A stretch of 64,000 bases of DNA from assembly GCA_934401915.1 (NCBI GenBank), contig CAKRSV010000002.1, positions 344,897 through 408,896 of the forward strand, written 5' to 3'. Position numbers and translations under genes: made by a program. The stretch comes from an uncultured Lachnospiraceae bacterium (GTDB lineage Bacteria > Bacillota > Clostridia > Lachnospirales > Lachnospiraceae). Positions within the stretch are counted from its first letter, which is position 1. Each line of letters starts with the position of its first letter. The notes below the pieces were generated by a model. The model was not told the origin of the DNA. It did no database searches and saw only the letters and a program-made list of their open reading frames with translations. Shown here piece by piece: positions 1 to 8,392 of this stretch.

Positions 1-126
1 ATCACCCAGCTTGAGTATGTGATCAACGCGGATAAGAGCTACGTGATCATCTATTCCCAGACGGGAGAATACGACCGGATGGAGGAGTATGAGGCGAGCG
101 CCGCGACGATCCGGCTGGAGTTTTAA
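1..126 (+). CDS. 3' end of an unidentified protein (partial)
   Basis: The open frame enters from the left edge and stops at TAA 124-126, giving 41 residues ending IRLEF. The tail (ITQLEYVINADKSYVI...) is charged, without membrane segment or signature, so no family can be named. It runs in the same direction as the translation operon that follows, but the -35/-10 promoter at 279-307 suggests that operon is transcribed separately. Confidence 0.55.
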   Translation: MTQLEYVINADKSYVIIYSQTGEYDRMEEYEASAATIRLEF

Positions 127-278
127 TAGGCAGCTTGCAAATCAAGCTATGAGCGGAGCGCCTGCAAAAGATGAGGCGCAAAGCGGCATCGGCTGCGGAG
201 CAGACGCTTTTATGGATTTGCGGGCTGAACTGTTACCGTAGGCTGAAAAAGTTTTGCGTAAAAGTTTTAAACGACTAC

Positions 279-307
279 TTGACAAACAGAAAAGACTTCG
301 ATATAGT
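279..307 (+). promoter_or_regulatory. sigma-A-type promoter of the infC operon
   Basis: TTGACA (279-284) and TATAGT (302-307) are separated by exactly 17 bp. They lie about 230 bp upstream of the infC start, leaving room for a long leader, as expected for this operon in Firmicutes. Confidence 0.75.
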
Positions 308-538
308 AATATACGTGTGTGAGAGCATGTGTTTATGCCGCACAAAAAAGAAAGCAGAGTATCCACTCTCACCTTGCAACGATCGGGTTCGCAAGTGTTC
401 ATATTTTTTCGGAGATGCCGATGTGTATCGGCTGTGAACGGGAAGATTACGGACAGTGGATCAGTATGCTGTCCGTTTTTTGTGTGCGTTCGCAGGATGC
501 TCGCGGATTATGAGAATCTTTTTGTGGAGGGCAAAGCC
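308..538 (+). promoter_or_regulatory. infC-rpmI-rplT leader (candidate L20-responsive attenuator)
   Basis: The untranslated leader of about 225 nt lies between the promoter and the infC start and contains a complete intrinsic terminator (449-481) ahead of the first gene. In Bacillus subtilis ribosomal protein L20 represses this operon by premature termination in such a leader. The position and terminator are seen here; the L20 binding fold is inferred from family knowledge and was not modelled. Confidence 0.6.
449..481 (+). terminator. attenuator terminator in the infC leader
   Basis: An 8-bp stem (ACGGACAG 449-456 with CTGTCCGT 469-476) is followed by a T run (476-481). It sits about 58 nt before the infC start inside the transcribed leader, so it is a regulatory terminator rather than a gene end. 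Confidence 0.75.
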
Positions 539-1042
539 ATTAGCGAATTATTTATTAACGAACAGATTAGAGACAAGGAAGTACGAGTGATCGGTGAGGA
601 AGGCGAACAGCTTGGAATTATGTCCGTGAGAGAAGCGCTCAAGCTGGCTGAAGAGGCCGGTGTGGATCTTGTCAAGATCGCGCCTACGGCAAAACCGCCT
701 GTTTGCAAGATTGTGGACTATGGAAAGTTCAAATACGAGCAGACCAGAAAAGAGAAGGAAGCAAAGAAGAAGCAGAAAGTGGTAGAGATCAAGGAGATCA
801 GACTTTCTCCGAACATTGATACCAACGACCTCAACACGAAGGTGAATTCCGCCAGAAAGTTTATCACAAAGGGCGACAGGGTAAAGGTTACGCTTCGTTT
901 CCGCGGCCGTGAGATGGCACATATGAACACCAGCAGACATATTCTGGATGATTTTGCAGAGGCGCTGGCTGATGTTGCAAACATTGACAAAGCTCCCAAG
1001 GTAGAAGGACGGAGCATGACTATGTTTTTAGCAAAGAAATAA
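539..1042 (+). CDS. infC: translation initiation factor IF-3, ATT start
   Basis: IF-3 binds the 30S subunit, prevents premature 50S joining and proofreads the start codon. The 167-residue product matches the usual length, with an N-terminal domain (INEQIR..., GEQLGIMSVREAL), a lysine-rich linker near residues 65-80 and a C-terminal domain containing RFRGREMAH. The start is placed at ATT 539 because GGAGG (526-530) precedes it by 8 nt and the protein begins exactly where IF-3 homology begins. An in-frame ATG at 329 lies upstream of the leader terminator and has no homology behind it. A non-standard start allows IF-3 to limit its own synthesis, as known for infC elsewhere. Confidence 0.95.
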   Translation: MSELFINEQIRDKEVRVIGEEGEQLGIMSVREALKLAEEAGVDLVKIAPTAKPPVCKIVDYGKFKYEQTRKEKEAKKKQKVVEIKEIRLSPNIDTNDLNTKVNSARKFITKGDRVKVTLRFRGREMAHMNTSRHILDDFAEALADVANIDKAPKVEGRSMTMFLAKK

Positions 1043-1119
1043 AAATGTTTCTTTGTTGAAATACCAGATATCGTTGATATCCATTAAATTTCAAGAATAA
1101 ATACAGGAGGAATTTTGAA

Positions 1120-1317
1120 ATGCCAAAAATGAAGACAAGCAGAGCTGCTGCAAAACGTTTTAAATTAACCGGAACAGGTAAGTTAAAAAGAAGCAAGGCA
1201 TATAAGCGCCATATCTTAACTAAGAAAACAACTAAGAACAAAAGAAATCTTAGAAAGCCTGCTATGACAGACGCAACGAACGTTAAGAATATGAAGAAGA
1301 TCTTACCTTATCTGTAA
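1120..1317 (+). CDS. rpmI: 50S ribosomal protein L35
   Basis: This 65-residue basic protein begins [14 protein letters not shown] and contains the conserved LTGTGKLKR stretch and C-terminal KKILPYL of L35. It lies 77 nt after infC behind an AGGAGG site and is the second gene of the conserved infC-rpmI-rplT order, which strengthens the call. It is a structural component of the large subunit. Confidence 0.97.
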   Translation: MPKMKTSRAAAKRFKLTGTGKLKRSKAYKRHILTKKTTKNKRNLRKPAMTDATNVKNMKKILPYL

Positions 1318-1381
1318 TCGGTACAGAGAGGCAGATTTTCACACGGAAAGAATATTAGTGTCAATTTAGGAGGAAAAAGAC

Positions 1382-1738
1382 ATGGCAAGAGTAAAAGGCG
1401 GTATGAACGCTAAGAAGAAACATAATAGAGTGTTAAAACTTGCAAAAGGTTACAGGGGAGCAAGATCCAAGCAGTATAGAGTAGCTAAGCAGTCCGTAAT
1501 GAGAGCGCTTACTTCTTCTTACGCTGGTAGAAAAGAGAGAAAGCGTCAGTTCAGACAGCTTTGGATCGCTCGTATCAACGCAGCAGCAAGAATGAACGGA
1601 TTATCCTACAGCAAATTCATGTATGGTCTGAAGAATGCCGGTGTAGATATGAACAGAAAGATGCTTGCAGAGATGGCTGTCAACGATGCAGCAGGATTTA
1701 CTTCTCTTGCAGAGCTTGCAAAAGCAAATCTGAAATAA
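1382..1738 (+). CDS. rplT: 50S ribosomal protein L20
   Basis: This 118-residue basic protein begins [15 protein letters not shown], continues [15 protein letters not shown] and ends in a typical L20 C-terminal domain. L20 is needed for early 50S assembly and in Firmicutes also represses its own operon through the leader mRNA. A strong AGGAGG site precedes ATG 1382. It is the last gene of the operon, followed by a terminator at 1749-1780. Confidence 0.97.
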   Translation: MARVKGGMNAKKKHNRVLKLAKGYRGARSKQYRVAKQSVMRALTSSYAGRKERKRQFRQLWIARINAAARMNGLSYSKFMYGLKNAGVDMNRKMLAEMAVNDAAGFTSLAELAKANLK

Positions 1739-1748
1739 GACAGAAGAT

Positions 1749-1780
1749 AAAAAGGTTCGCCGACAGGCGGGCCTTTTGTT
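1749..1780 (+). terminator. terminator of the infC operon
   Basis: A GC-rich hairpin (AAAAGGTTCGCC pairing, with one G-T, to GGCGGGCCTTTT) with a GACA loop ends in a T run 11 nt after the rplT stop. Confidence 0.8.
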
Positions 1781-1815
1781 GTTATGGATCAGTTATTTAG
1801 AAAGAGAGAGTATCT

Positions 1816-3285
1816 ATGGAAGAATTGAAAAAAAGCAAGGCTGCGCGGGTATTCCACTATTTTCAGGAGATCTGCAGGATCCCGCACGGATCGGGAAACG
1901 TAGAGCAGATCAGTGATTATCTGAAAGCCTTTGCGGAAAAAAGACAGCTGGAGTGTATCCAGGACGAAACCAGAAATATCATCATCATCAAGCCTGCAAG
2001 CGCCGGATATGAAAAGGAAGAGCCGATCATCCTGCAGGGACATATGGATATGGTTGCGGTGAAAAAGCCGGGATACGATATCGATATGACGAAAGATCCC
2101 CTGCGGCTTATGCGGGACGGAGATTATCTGTATGCGGAGGGGACAAGCCTCGGCGGAGACGACGGAGCGGCGGTGGCGCTTTGCCTTGCGCTTCTGGAGG
2201 ATGAGAATGTTGCGCATCCCCGTCTGGAAGTTGTGCTCACGGTAGATGAGGAGACCGGAATGGAAGGGGCGCAGAGCATCGACCTGTCATCCCTGAAAGC
2301 GAAGAGAATGATCAACCTCGATTCGGAGGAGGAAGGAATCTTCCTGACAAGCTGTGCGGGAGGAGCGCGGGTGGATGTCCATCTGCCGGTGCGCTTTGTG
2401 GATCTGCCAGCTGGAAAAACGGAGGAGTACCGCATGGTGGTGGAAGGCCTGCAGGGAGGACATTCCGGCACAGAGATCATCAAAGAAGGCGGAAATGCAA
2501 ACTGTATCATGGGACGAATCTTGTATGAAATGACCGTGCAGGAGAAGCTGGAAGTGTCGATAGAAAAGCTGGCGGGCGGCAACGCGGACAATGCGATCCC
2601 GAGACAGGCGGAGGCTGTCCTGTGGCTTGCACAGGAGAATGTGGAAGCGGTGAAGGCGTGCGTCGGAAAGCTCGAAGCGGAGATCCGCACAGAGCTTGCG
2701 GTGAAGGATCCCGGCGTGTGCATAAGAATGGAAAAGATCGGAGCAGGCGCAGCAGATCCGGTATCGGTGCTGGATACGGAAAGCGTGGTACAGGCGGCAA
2801 GGCTGATGATGGTACTGCCCAATGGCGTCCAGAGTATGAGCAGTGATGTGAAGGATCTGGTAGAAACGTCCCTGAATCTGGGGATCCTGGATCTTCGAAA
2901 AGAAGAATTGCTGCTTGGCTATGCGGTCAGGAGTTCACTGGAGAGCGCCAAGGAACACCTGTGTCAGAGACTGCAGGCAGCCGCTGCACTGGCAGGCGCA
3001 GATACCACGATCCACGGGGCTTATCCGGGCTGGGCATACCGTCAGGATTCGCCGCTGCGCGAAAAAATGTGCAGAGTATACCGCGAAATGTACGGGAAGG
3101 ATCCGGAAATCCAGGCGCTTCACGCAGGAGTGGAGTGTGGGCTTCTGATGGCAAAGATCCCGGATCTGGACTGCGTATCGATCGGGCCGGATATGGCGGA
3201 CGTGCACACGACCGAGGAGCGCTTGTCGATCTCTTCCACAGAGAGAACATGGGAATTTCTGCTTGCCTTGCTCGCGGATTCTTAA
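1816..3285 (+). CDS. pepD: aminoacyl-histidine dipeptidase (PepD, M20 family)
   Basis: This is a cytosolic di-metal peptidase that cleaves dipeptides of the Xaa-His type. The 489 residues match the family length. Metal-site motifs are visible in order: HMDMV (H76, D78), GGDDGAA (D115/D116), DEETGMEGA (E145/E146), LDSEEEG (D169) and a C-terminal HAGVECGL (H436). The lid region holds GGHSG. The ATG at 1816 has only a weak purine-rich site (AGAGAGAG). It is a single gene just after the infC operon terminator. Substrate range cannot be told from sequence. Confidence 0.9.
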   Translation: MEELKKSKAARVFHYFQEICRIPHGSGNVEQISDYLKAFAEKRQLECIQDETRNIIIIKPASAGYEKEEPIILQGHMDMVAVKKPGYDIDMTKDPLRLMRDGDYLYAEGTSLGGDDGAAVALCLALLEDENVAHPRLEVVLTVDEETGMEGAQSIDLSSLKAKRMINLDSEEEGIFLTSCAGGARVDVHLPVRFVDLPAGKTEEYRMVVEGLQGGHSGTEIIKEGGNANCIMGRILYEMTVQEKLEVSIEKLAGGNADNAIPRQAEAVLWLAQENVEAVKACVGKLEAEIRTELAVKDPGVCIRMEKIGAGAADPVSVLDTESVVQAARLMMVLPNGVQSMSSDVKDLVETSLNLGILDLRKEELLLGYAVRSSLESAKEHLCQRLQAAAALAGADTTIHGAYPGWAYRQDSPLREKMCRVYREMYGKDPEIQALHAGVECGLLMAKIPDLDCVSIGPDMADVHTTEERLSISSTERTWEFLLALLADS

Positions 3286-3343
3286 CGAAATATGGTAAAG
3301 ACTTTGTTGACAGAAGAAGTCCCACACATTAGAATATAGGTAC

Positions 3344-4663
3344 ATGATGAAGGTGGGGGACAACTGCATGAAGGATGTGTTGACAGGATTAGACCGGTAC
3401 GAAGTTTTTTTGGATAAACTGGAAGAAGCGATCAGAAACGCCAACGGCAGGCGGATTGCGATCGTATATACGGATATCAAGCATTTTAAGTATATCAATG
3501 ATACTTACGGCTATCAGATGGGGGATTCCCTTCTGAAAGACTTTGTGCAGGAGATCGCTGTGCCAAACATTAACTATGAAATCTGTATGGCGAGAGTCTA
3601 TTCGGACAACTTTGTGAGTGCCGTATGGATCGACAGCGATGAAAACAACCAGTGGTCAAACGAGGAGTACCGGGATATCGTCCATCAGATCAATGGCGAG
3701 ATCGAGCAGAGGCTGCGTGAGAAATATATGAACAGCCGCCTTCGGCTCTGCACCGGAATCACCATCATCGATGAGAATACGAAGAACAAAGATGCGGAGA
3801 CAGCGGTGTCCAACGCAAATCTGGCGCGCAAGGTGGCAAAGGAGATGGAGAATGACTGCTGTGTTCTCTTTGACCACAGCATGATGGAAGGAATCAGGCG
3901 CGAGGTAGAGATCACTTCCTATATTCCTAAAGCGATCGCCAACCACGAATTTAAGGTCTACTATCAGCCGAAGATGGAGACAGAGACTTTCAAGCTGGTC
4001 GGCGCCGAGGCTCTTGTGCGCTGGCAGAGACCGGATGGAAAGTTTGTTTATCCGGATGAGTTTATTCCGCTGATCGAGCGGAGCGGTCAGATCGTGGATG
4101 TGGACTATTATGTGTACCGTGAAGTGTTTCAGTTTCTGGCAGAGCGCATTGCCGCAGGCAAGAAGGTTGTGCCGATCTCGCTCAACGTCTCACGCGTTCA
4201 CCTGAATAAAATGCACATTTTGCAGTATGTAAAGGAATTGTTTGAAGAGTTTAAGATTCCCTATGAGCTGGTGGAGTTCGAACTGACGGAAAGCATATAT
4301 CTGGAGAATACGGAGAAAGCACTGCAGCTTGTCGATGGACTTCATGCGATGGGAACGAAGGTTTCCATGGATGATTTCGGTTCGGGGTATTCTTCACTGA
4401 ATCTGCTCAGCAGACTGCCGATCGATATCATCAAGATGGATAAGGTATTTTTGAAGGATCACAATCTCCACAAAAGCGATAAGATCATTATCTCCTGTGT
4501 GGTTGACATGGCGAAAAAGCTGAAGATCACTTCGTTATGTGAAGGCGTGGAAACGCTGGAGCAGAGTGACTATCTCAAGGAAGTGGGCTGTCAGATCCTA
4601 CAGGGATATTATTTCTCCAAACCCATCCCGCAGGAAGAGTTTGAGAAATTTTTGGAAGATTAA
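3344..4663 (+). CDS. GGDEF-like/EAL protein, predicted c-di-GMP phosphodiesterase
   Basis: The N-terminal domain (about 1-170) resembles a diguanylate cyclase but the signature GGDEF site is replaced by YSDNF, so it is probably inactive or only binds nucleotide. The C-terminal EAL domain (about 185-435) keeps EALVRW, NVSRVH, FELTES, DDFGSGYSSL, EGVET and QGYYFSKP, so hydrolysis of cyclic di-GMP is expected. There is no membrane segment or sensory domain. ATG 3344 is used here; an internal ATG at 3368, 9-10 nt behind GGTGGGGG, may be the real start and would remove eight residues. A terminator follows at 4682. Confidence 0.9.
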   Translation: MMKVGDNCMKDVLTGLDRYEVFLDKLEEAIRNANGRRIAIVYTDIKHFKYINDTYGYQMGDSLLKDFVQEIAVPNINYEICMARVYSDNFVSAVWIDSDENNQWSNEEYRDIVHQINGEIEQRLREKYMNSRLRLCTGITIIDENTKNKDAETAVSNANLARKVAKEMENDCCVLFDHSMMEGIRREVEITSYIPKAIANHEFKVYYQPKMETETFKLVGAEALVRWQRPDGKFVYPDEFIPLIERSGQIVDVDYYVYREVFQFLAERIAAGKKVVPISLNVSRVHLNKMHILQYVKELFEEFKIPYELVEFELTESIYLENTEKALQLVDGLHAMGTKVSMDDFGSGYSSLNLLSRLPIDIIKMDKVFLKDHNLHKSDKIIISCVVDMAKKLKITSLCEGVETLEQSDYLKEVGCQILQGYYFSKPIPQEEFEKFLED

Positions 4664-4681
4664 AGAGAGAGCCATAAGGTG

Positions 4682-4716
4682 ACACCCCGCAGAGAAAGGT
4701 CTGTGGGGTGTTTGTT
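4682..4716 (+). terminator. terminator after the EAL gene
   Basis: A strong stem, ACACCCCGCAG with CTGTGGGGTGT, is followed by a T-rich stretch (TTTGTT) about 20 nt after the EAL stop codon. Confidence 0.75.
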
Positions 4717-4776
4717 ATGGCAGCGGGAAAATTACACGCACTTGTGCAGGCGCGTTGACGAGATTGTTGTGTTAAA

Positions 4777-4803
4777 AAAAGATCTGCTAATAACAGATCT
4801 TTT
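4777..4803 (-). terminator. terminator behind tRNA-Pro (probably bidirectional)
   Basis: AAAAGATCTG (4777-4786) pairs with CAGATCTTTT (4794-4803) around a 7-nt loop, with T/A runs on both sides. It lies 4 nt beyond the 3' end of the minus-strand tRNA. Confidence 0.8.
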
Positions 4804-4807
4804 TACA

Positions 4808-4880
4808 TCGGAATGACAGGACTTGAACCTGCGGCCTCTACTTCCCTAAAGTAGCGCTCTACCACCTGAGCCACATCCCG
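4808..4880 (-). tRNA. tRNA-Pro (anticodon AGG)
   Basis: The reverse strand folds as a 73-nt cloverleaf: acceptor CGGGATG/CATTCCG with discriminator A, D arm GCTC...GAGC with GG in the loop, anticodon arm CTACT-TTAGGGA-AGTAG and T arm GCAGG-TTCAAGT-CCTGT. Positions 34-36 of the loop read AGG, decoding proline CCU. CCA is not encoded. It has its own promoter (4933-4961) and terminator (4777-4803). Confidence 0.93.
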
Positions 4881-4932
4881 AAACTATGAATTTGTATCCC
4901 CTATAGAAGGGATTCTTTATCACACAACGAAG

Positions 4933-4961
4933 ATTATAACAGAGATATTGTGACAATGCAA
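4933..4961 (-). promoter_or_regulatory. promoter of tRNA-Pro
   Basis: On the minus strand TTGCAT (4961-4956) and TATAAT (4938-4933) are 17 bp apart, about 50 nt upstream of the tRNA 5' end. Confidence 0.65.
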
Positions 4962-5036
4962 GTCTTTTTTCTGAATTTTGAAGGCGGCGGTATTCTGAAG
5001 GCGGACTGTCACAAGGTTTTAGGAACCGGAGCAGAC

Positions 5037-5564
5037 CTAAACGGCAAGATCCAGATTCTGACCGATAAGCATAGCGGCGTCGACAGACTTACGGTTTTGC
5101 TGGTAAGGATTCGATTCGTTGCTGTAGCTGATCTTGGTCGCAGTCGTACCTCCGGCAGTGTAGCTGGTGCCACACTCGGGGCAGATCGCCGTCTGCAGGG
5201 TGACTGAAGCGGAGAGAACTTTTCCATTCGCTTTCGCCGCCTTTTTGTAGGCATTGCTCACGTGCTCCTGCTCATGTGCACGCACCTTGGAGGCAGAAGC
5301 CTGCGGCGAGATATGGGATGCCGATTTGTAGGACACCATCTCGTCGGAGCCATCCTTGTATTTCCGGTTACGACAAGTCTTGCACTCGGCGGGAGATGAT
5401 TTTCTTCCGGGATTGACCTGGGTAGATTCTCCGGGATTCACGATGGCGCCATGTTCTTTTCCCTGCGTGGCAGAAGAACTGTCGGAAACGTTGCTGCCTG
5501 CGCCGGACAGATATGGATTGAATGAATAACTGCCATATGGATTGAAACCGCTGATGCCTGTCAT
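5037..5564 (-). CDS. small HExxH protein, putative zinc metallopeptidase
   Basis: The 175-residue product has no signal peptide. The first 50 residues are Gly/Ser/Asn-rich and look unstructured. C61/C64 (CKTC) and C128/C131 (CPEC) form two Cys pairs that could bind zinc, and H97-E98-Q99-E100-H101 is a perfect HExxH within VRAHEQEHV. The motif context resembles SprA-related predicted metallopeptidases, but the protein is much shorter and this assignment is from memory. GGAAGGGGG lies 7 nt before the ATG. It stands alone, opposite in direction to most neighbours, and lies upstream of the tRNA-Pro promoter. Confidence 0.6.
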   Translation of the reverse strand: MTGISGFNPYGSYSFNPYLSGAGSNVSDSSSATQGKEHGAIVNPGESTQVNPGRKSSPAECKTCRNRKYKDGSDEMVSYKSASHISPQASASKVRAHEQEHVSNAYKKAAKANGKVLSASVTLQTAICPECGTSYTAGGTTATKISYSNESNPYQQNRKSVDAAMLIGQNLDLAV

Positions 5565-5879
5565 AGAAGATCCCCCTTCCGGTAAAAATGGATAAAATGT
5601 CCAACCACTTTTTTATAGTATACCATCTGCGTCCGGGAAAGACAAGACAGTGCGGGAAAATGACGCAAGGAGACGGCAGAGAAGGTTGACAGTATTTCCA
5701 AGGGCAGATAAACTGAATAGCAGAGACTTTTACATATTTGAACGCTGGGTGAAAGGCGCGCTGCATGGACAAAACGATGCCACAGCGCGATCTTGCCGCA
5801 TGGACAGACAGTTTGAAAATATACAGTGGAAAAAAGGGAACTGACTTTTGCAGAAAAGCAGCCGGGAAAAGGAGAAGCT

Positions 5880-7844
5880 ATGAGAAAAAAGGAAGGAATC
5901 GTTGTAGTGGCAGCGCTGCTTGCGATGGCACTGACAGCGTGCGGAGAACAGAAAACGGAAACGGCGGAGCCGGAGCAGATACAGCAGAGCGGGACAGAAA
6001 CGGTGGAGCCGGGAAAAGAGCAGACAGAAGGGAGCAACGGGGACAGCGCGCAGGGGGAAGCGGAAGCGCAGAGCGTGATCCGCTATCCCATGGATTTTTA
6101 TGGAAGATATGCGATAAACGATCAAAATATTTATTTCTGCTATGACGGCACAATATACAGCCTGAACCGAAAGGACGACAGTCTCAGCATTTTGCAGAGT
6201 TTTGCAGAAACAGGGGACGACGGGGAGACGGCGCTTTTTGAGGGATTCGATGAGCAGAGTTACAGAGAATTGGAGGAACAGCTCTATCTGGACAGAGATT
6301 ACCTCTATTTTTTGCGGGATGTGTACGATGCAGAGAAGTCGGAACAGATCGAAAAGGCGCTGTGGAAGATCGATACCAGAACGGGGGAGAGGGAACAGCT
6401 GGAGATTCCGGCAGAGGAGATCACGGCGATCTATGTGGTCGATCATCAGCTCTACTACTGGTATTATGATGCAGATTATAACTTTTCACACGAGGTCTAT
6501 CAGCTCGAAGAGGATGGCAGCGTCGGCATGAAGATAACCGGACAGGAAAACGACCGGTACTGCGCCATGCCGGAGGGATATACGGAGACATATGCGGGTG
6601 CCTGTCTGCATTTTGTTTATCAGAGCAGTCATTATGAAAAAGTGCTTTTGCTGAATGAAGAGATGGAGCCGGTGGTCTATGATACCGTAACGAAGGAAGA
6701 ACAGGCGGTGCCGTCCTATAATGAACTGGACTATTATGACGGTCAGCATCTGGTTTTCCGGATTGCAGATTACAGCGCAGGAGACGGAGAGGAACAAAAC
6801 TACTATATAGATGTGGCAGACGGGGAACAGAAAGAGCTGGATGCGGCGATAAAAGTGGTTATCGGCGCAGATCAGGAGGGAATCTACTATCTGGCAAAGA
6901 ACGAGGGAGAAGAAAGCGTTACGCCGATCGAGGAGGAGCTGTATTATTTTTCCTTTGAAAATATGGCAGGGAACAGAGAGCCGCAGCACATCCGGACGAT
7001 CACAAAAAGCAGCCGGGTGAAAGATAATCTGGAATTTTTCCAGACGAGCTTTCTGGCGTTTGAAAAGCAGAGTTATTATACCATGGAAGATCAGGACTAC
7101 AATCTGGATCTGTACCGCACAGACTGGTCTGAGGGCGAACCGGTCTATCAGGAATGTGGCAGACTCGCCGCCAGCGATCTGGAGGCTCTGGGAGAATACA
7201 CCTTTTTCAACGGTACGGAGAACTGCCCTGACTGTGGGAAGCTGGTACTGACCTATTATTTGGAAGGATTCCGACTGACGGAAAAGAAAGCCGGAGACGC
7301 TGCGATCAATGAGGCAATCCAGACGTATATGGACGAAAACGCAGAGAGCGCTTCCTCAGATTTCGAAGAGGAGAGCTGCGATATGCACGAAGATGGATTC
7401 GGGATGAGCAATTTCAGAGAGATGGATCTGACGATCACGTACTGGAGCGAGGATTATATCGGCTTTTTGTGGAATGGGTACGATTACTGGCGCGGGGCGG
7501 CGCATGGGATGCCTTATAGGGCTTTTAAGCTGTATGACAGGAATACGGGAGAAGAGCTTCAGATAGATGAAATTCTGGAAACACCGGAGGAAGAGCTGAA
7601 TAAGCTCATTGCCCGGAAATTTGAGGAAAGCGGAGCAGGGGAAGAACTTGGAGTGGACCTGAGCTATGTCTGGGAAAATGCCGGCTACTACAAGGATCAC
7701 CAGTTCCGCGCCGGATATTATTATCTGAATGAAAGAGGACTGGTATATTACTTTGGTGTATACGAGATTGCAAGCTATGCAGCGGGGATGCCGTCCGTTG
7801 AGATACCCTACGAAGAACTGCAGTGGAAGATCAAGCTGTATTAG
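5880..7844 (+). CDS. large lipoprotein with DUF3298/RsiV-like C-terminus
   Basis: ATG 5880 follows AAAGGAGA and begins a classic lipoprotein signal: MRKK, a hydrophobic core and lipobox LTAC with C21, so the mature protein should be anchored outside the membrane. Residues about 22-65 are a Glu/Gln/Gly-rich linker. The middle (about 70-450) has repeated Tyr/Trp-rich short strands such as YYWYYDADY, suggestive of a beta-propeller-like sensor. The C-terminal 200 residues (GFRLTEK..., FKLYDRNTGEE, YYLNERGLVYYFGVYEIASYAAG) match the pattern of DUF3298, seen in RsiV-type proteins. Function is unknown. No sigma factor gene is adjacent. Confidence 0.7.
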   Translation: MRKKEGIVVVAALLAMALTACGEQKTETAEPEQIQQSGTETVEPGKEQTEGSNGDSAQGEAEAQSVIRYPMDFYGRYAINDQNIYFCYDGTIYSLNRKDDSLSILQSFAETGDDGETALFEGFDEQSYRELEEQLYLDRDYLYFLRDVYDAEKSEQIEKALWKIDTRTGEREQLEIPAEEITAIYVVDHQLYYWYYDADYNFSHEVYQLEEDGSVGMKITGQENDRYCAMPEGYTETYAGACLHFVYQSSHYEKVLLLNEEMEPVVYDTVTKEEQAVPSYNELDYYDGQHLVFRIADYSAGDGEEQNYYIDVADGEQKELDAAIKVVIGADQEGIYYLAKNEGEESVTPIEEELYYFSFENMAGNREPQHIRTITKSSRVKDNLEFFQTSFLAFEKQSYYTMEDQDYNLDLYRTDWSEGEPVYQECGRLAASDLEALGEYTFFNGTENCPDCGKLVLTYYLEGFRLTEKKAGDAAINEAIQTYMDENAESASSDFEEESCDMHEDGFGMSNFREMDLTITYWSEDYIGFLWNGYDYWRGAAHGMPYRAFKLYDRNTGEELQIDEILETPEEELNKLIARKFEESGAGEELGVDLSYVWENAGYYKDHQFRAGYYYLNERGLVYYFGVYEIASYAAGMPSVEIPYEELQWKIKLY

Positions 7845-8053
7845 GGGAAGAAGATATGGGGGAAAGTGTCTTGACAGGGAGACAGCTACGTTGCGGGGAT
7901 GCTGTCTGTATAACTTGCATGGGTTTTGAGAGACACCTTCGGCATACCACGTATGAAGAGAAGGATTCAAGCGGTTTATGACCCGAAGATTTTGCAGGAG
8001 CGGGAAGGCATAAGGCGGTTGATTATGGAAAAGAAAACAGGAGTGGTGCACAG

Positions 8054-8359
8054 ATGATCGAGAAGGAAAATTTCCATGTACTTAATTATGTGAAAAAGGA
8101 AGAGTATTCCGGCAGCATGGACGGGATGCGGTATCTTCTGAAAAAAGCGAAAAATGGCGAGGAAGATGTGATACGGGTAACCGTCTGGCCGGAGCCACTC
8201 GGCATTTTCCGGACGCCCGATGAGCAGAAAACCTTAACCGAAGTGCCACTTACAAAGGAAGGCGTAGAGCAGGCGGCAGACTGGCTGAACGAGCAGTACC
8301 AGAGCCGGGAAGAGTTTTGGCTGGAAAGCCAGAAAAGACCATGGACGGAATACATTTGA
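8054..8359 (+). CDS. small protein of unknown function
   Basis: A 101-residue soluble, acidic protein that I do not recognise. It contains WPEPLGIFRTPDEQKT and ends in a Trp-rich helix (ADWLNEQYQSREEFWLES). AGGAG lies about 10 nt before ATG 8054. It precedes the rRNA methyltransferase by 33 nt, so the two may be co-transcribed. Confidence 0.6.
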   Translation: MIEKENFHVLNYVKKEEYSGSMDGMRYLLKKAKNGEEDVIRVTVWPEPLGIFRTPDEQKTLTEVPLTKEGVEQAADWLNEQYQSREEFWLESQKRPWTEYI

Positions 8360-8392
8360 GTAAGATTTATCCTTAAAAAGAACGCAGGATAG

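Noticed and set aside
329..538. In-frame ATG extension of infC upstream to 329
   Set aside because: It spans the leader terminator, has no IF-3 homology or ribosome site, and the ATT at 539 has a perfect site.
4808..4880. tRNA-Pro as attachment site of the ICE
   Set aside because: The element starts almost 5 kb away behind rlmD, and no repeat of the tRNA 3' end was seen in the window.
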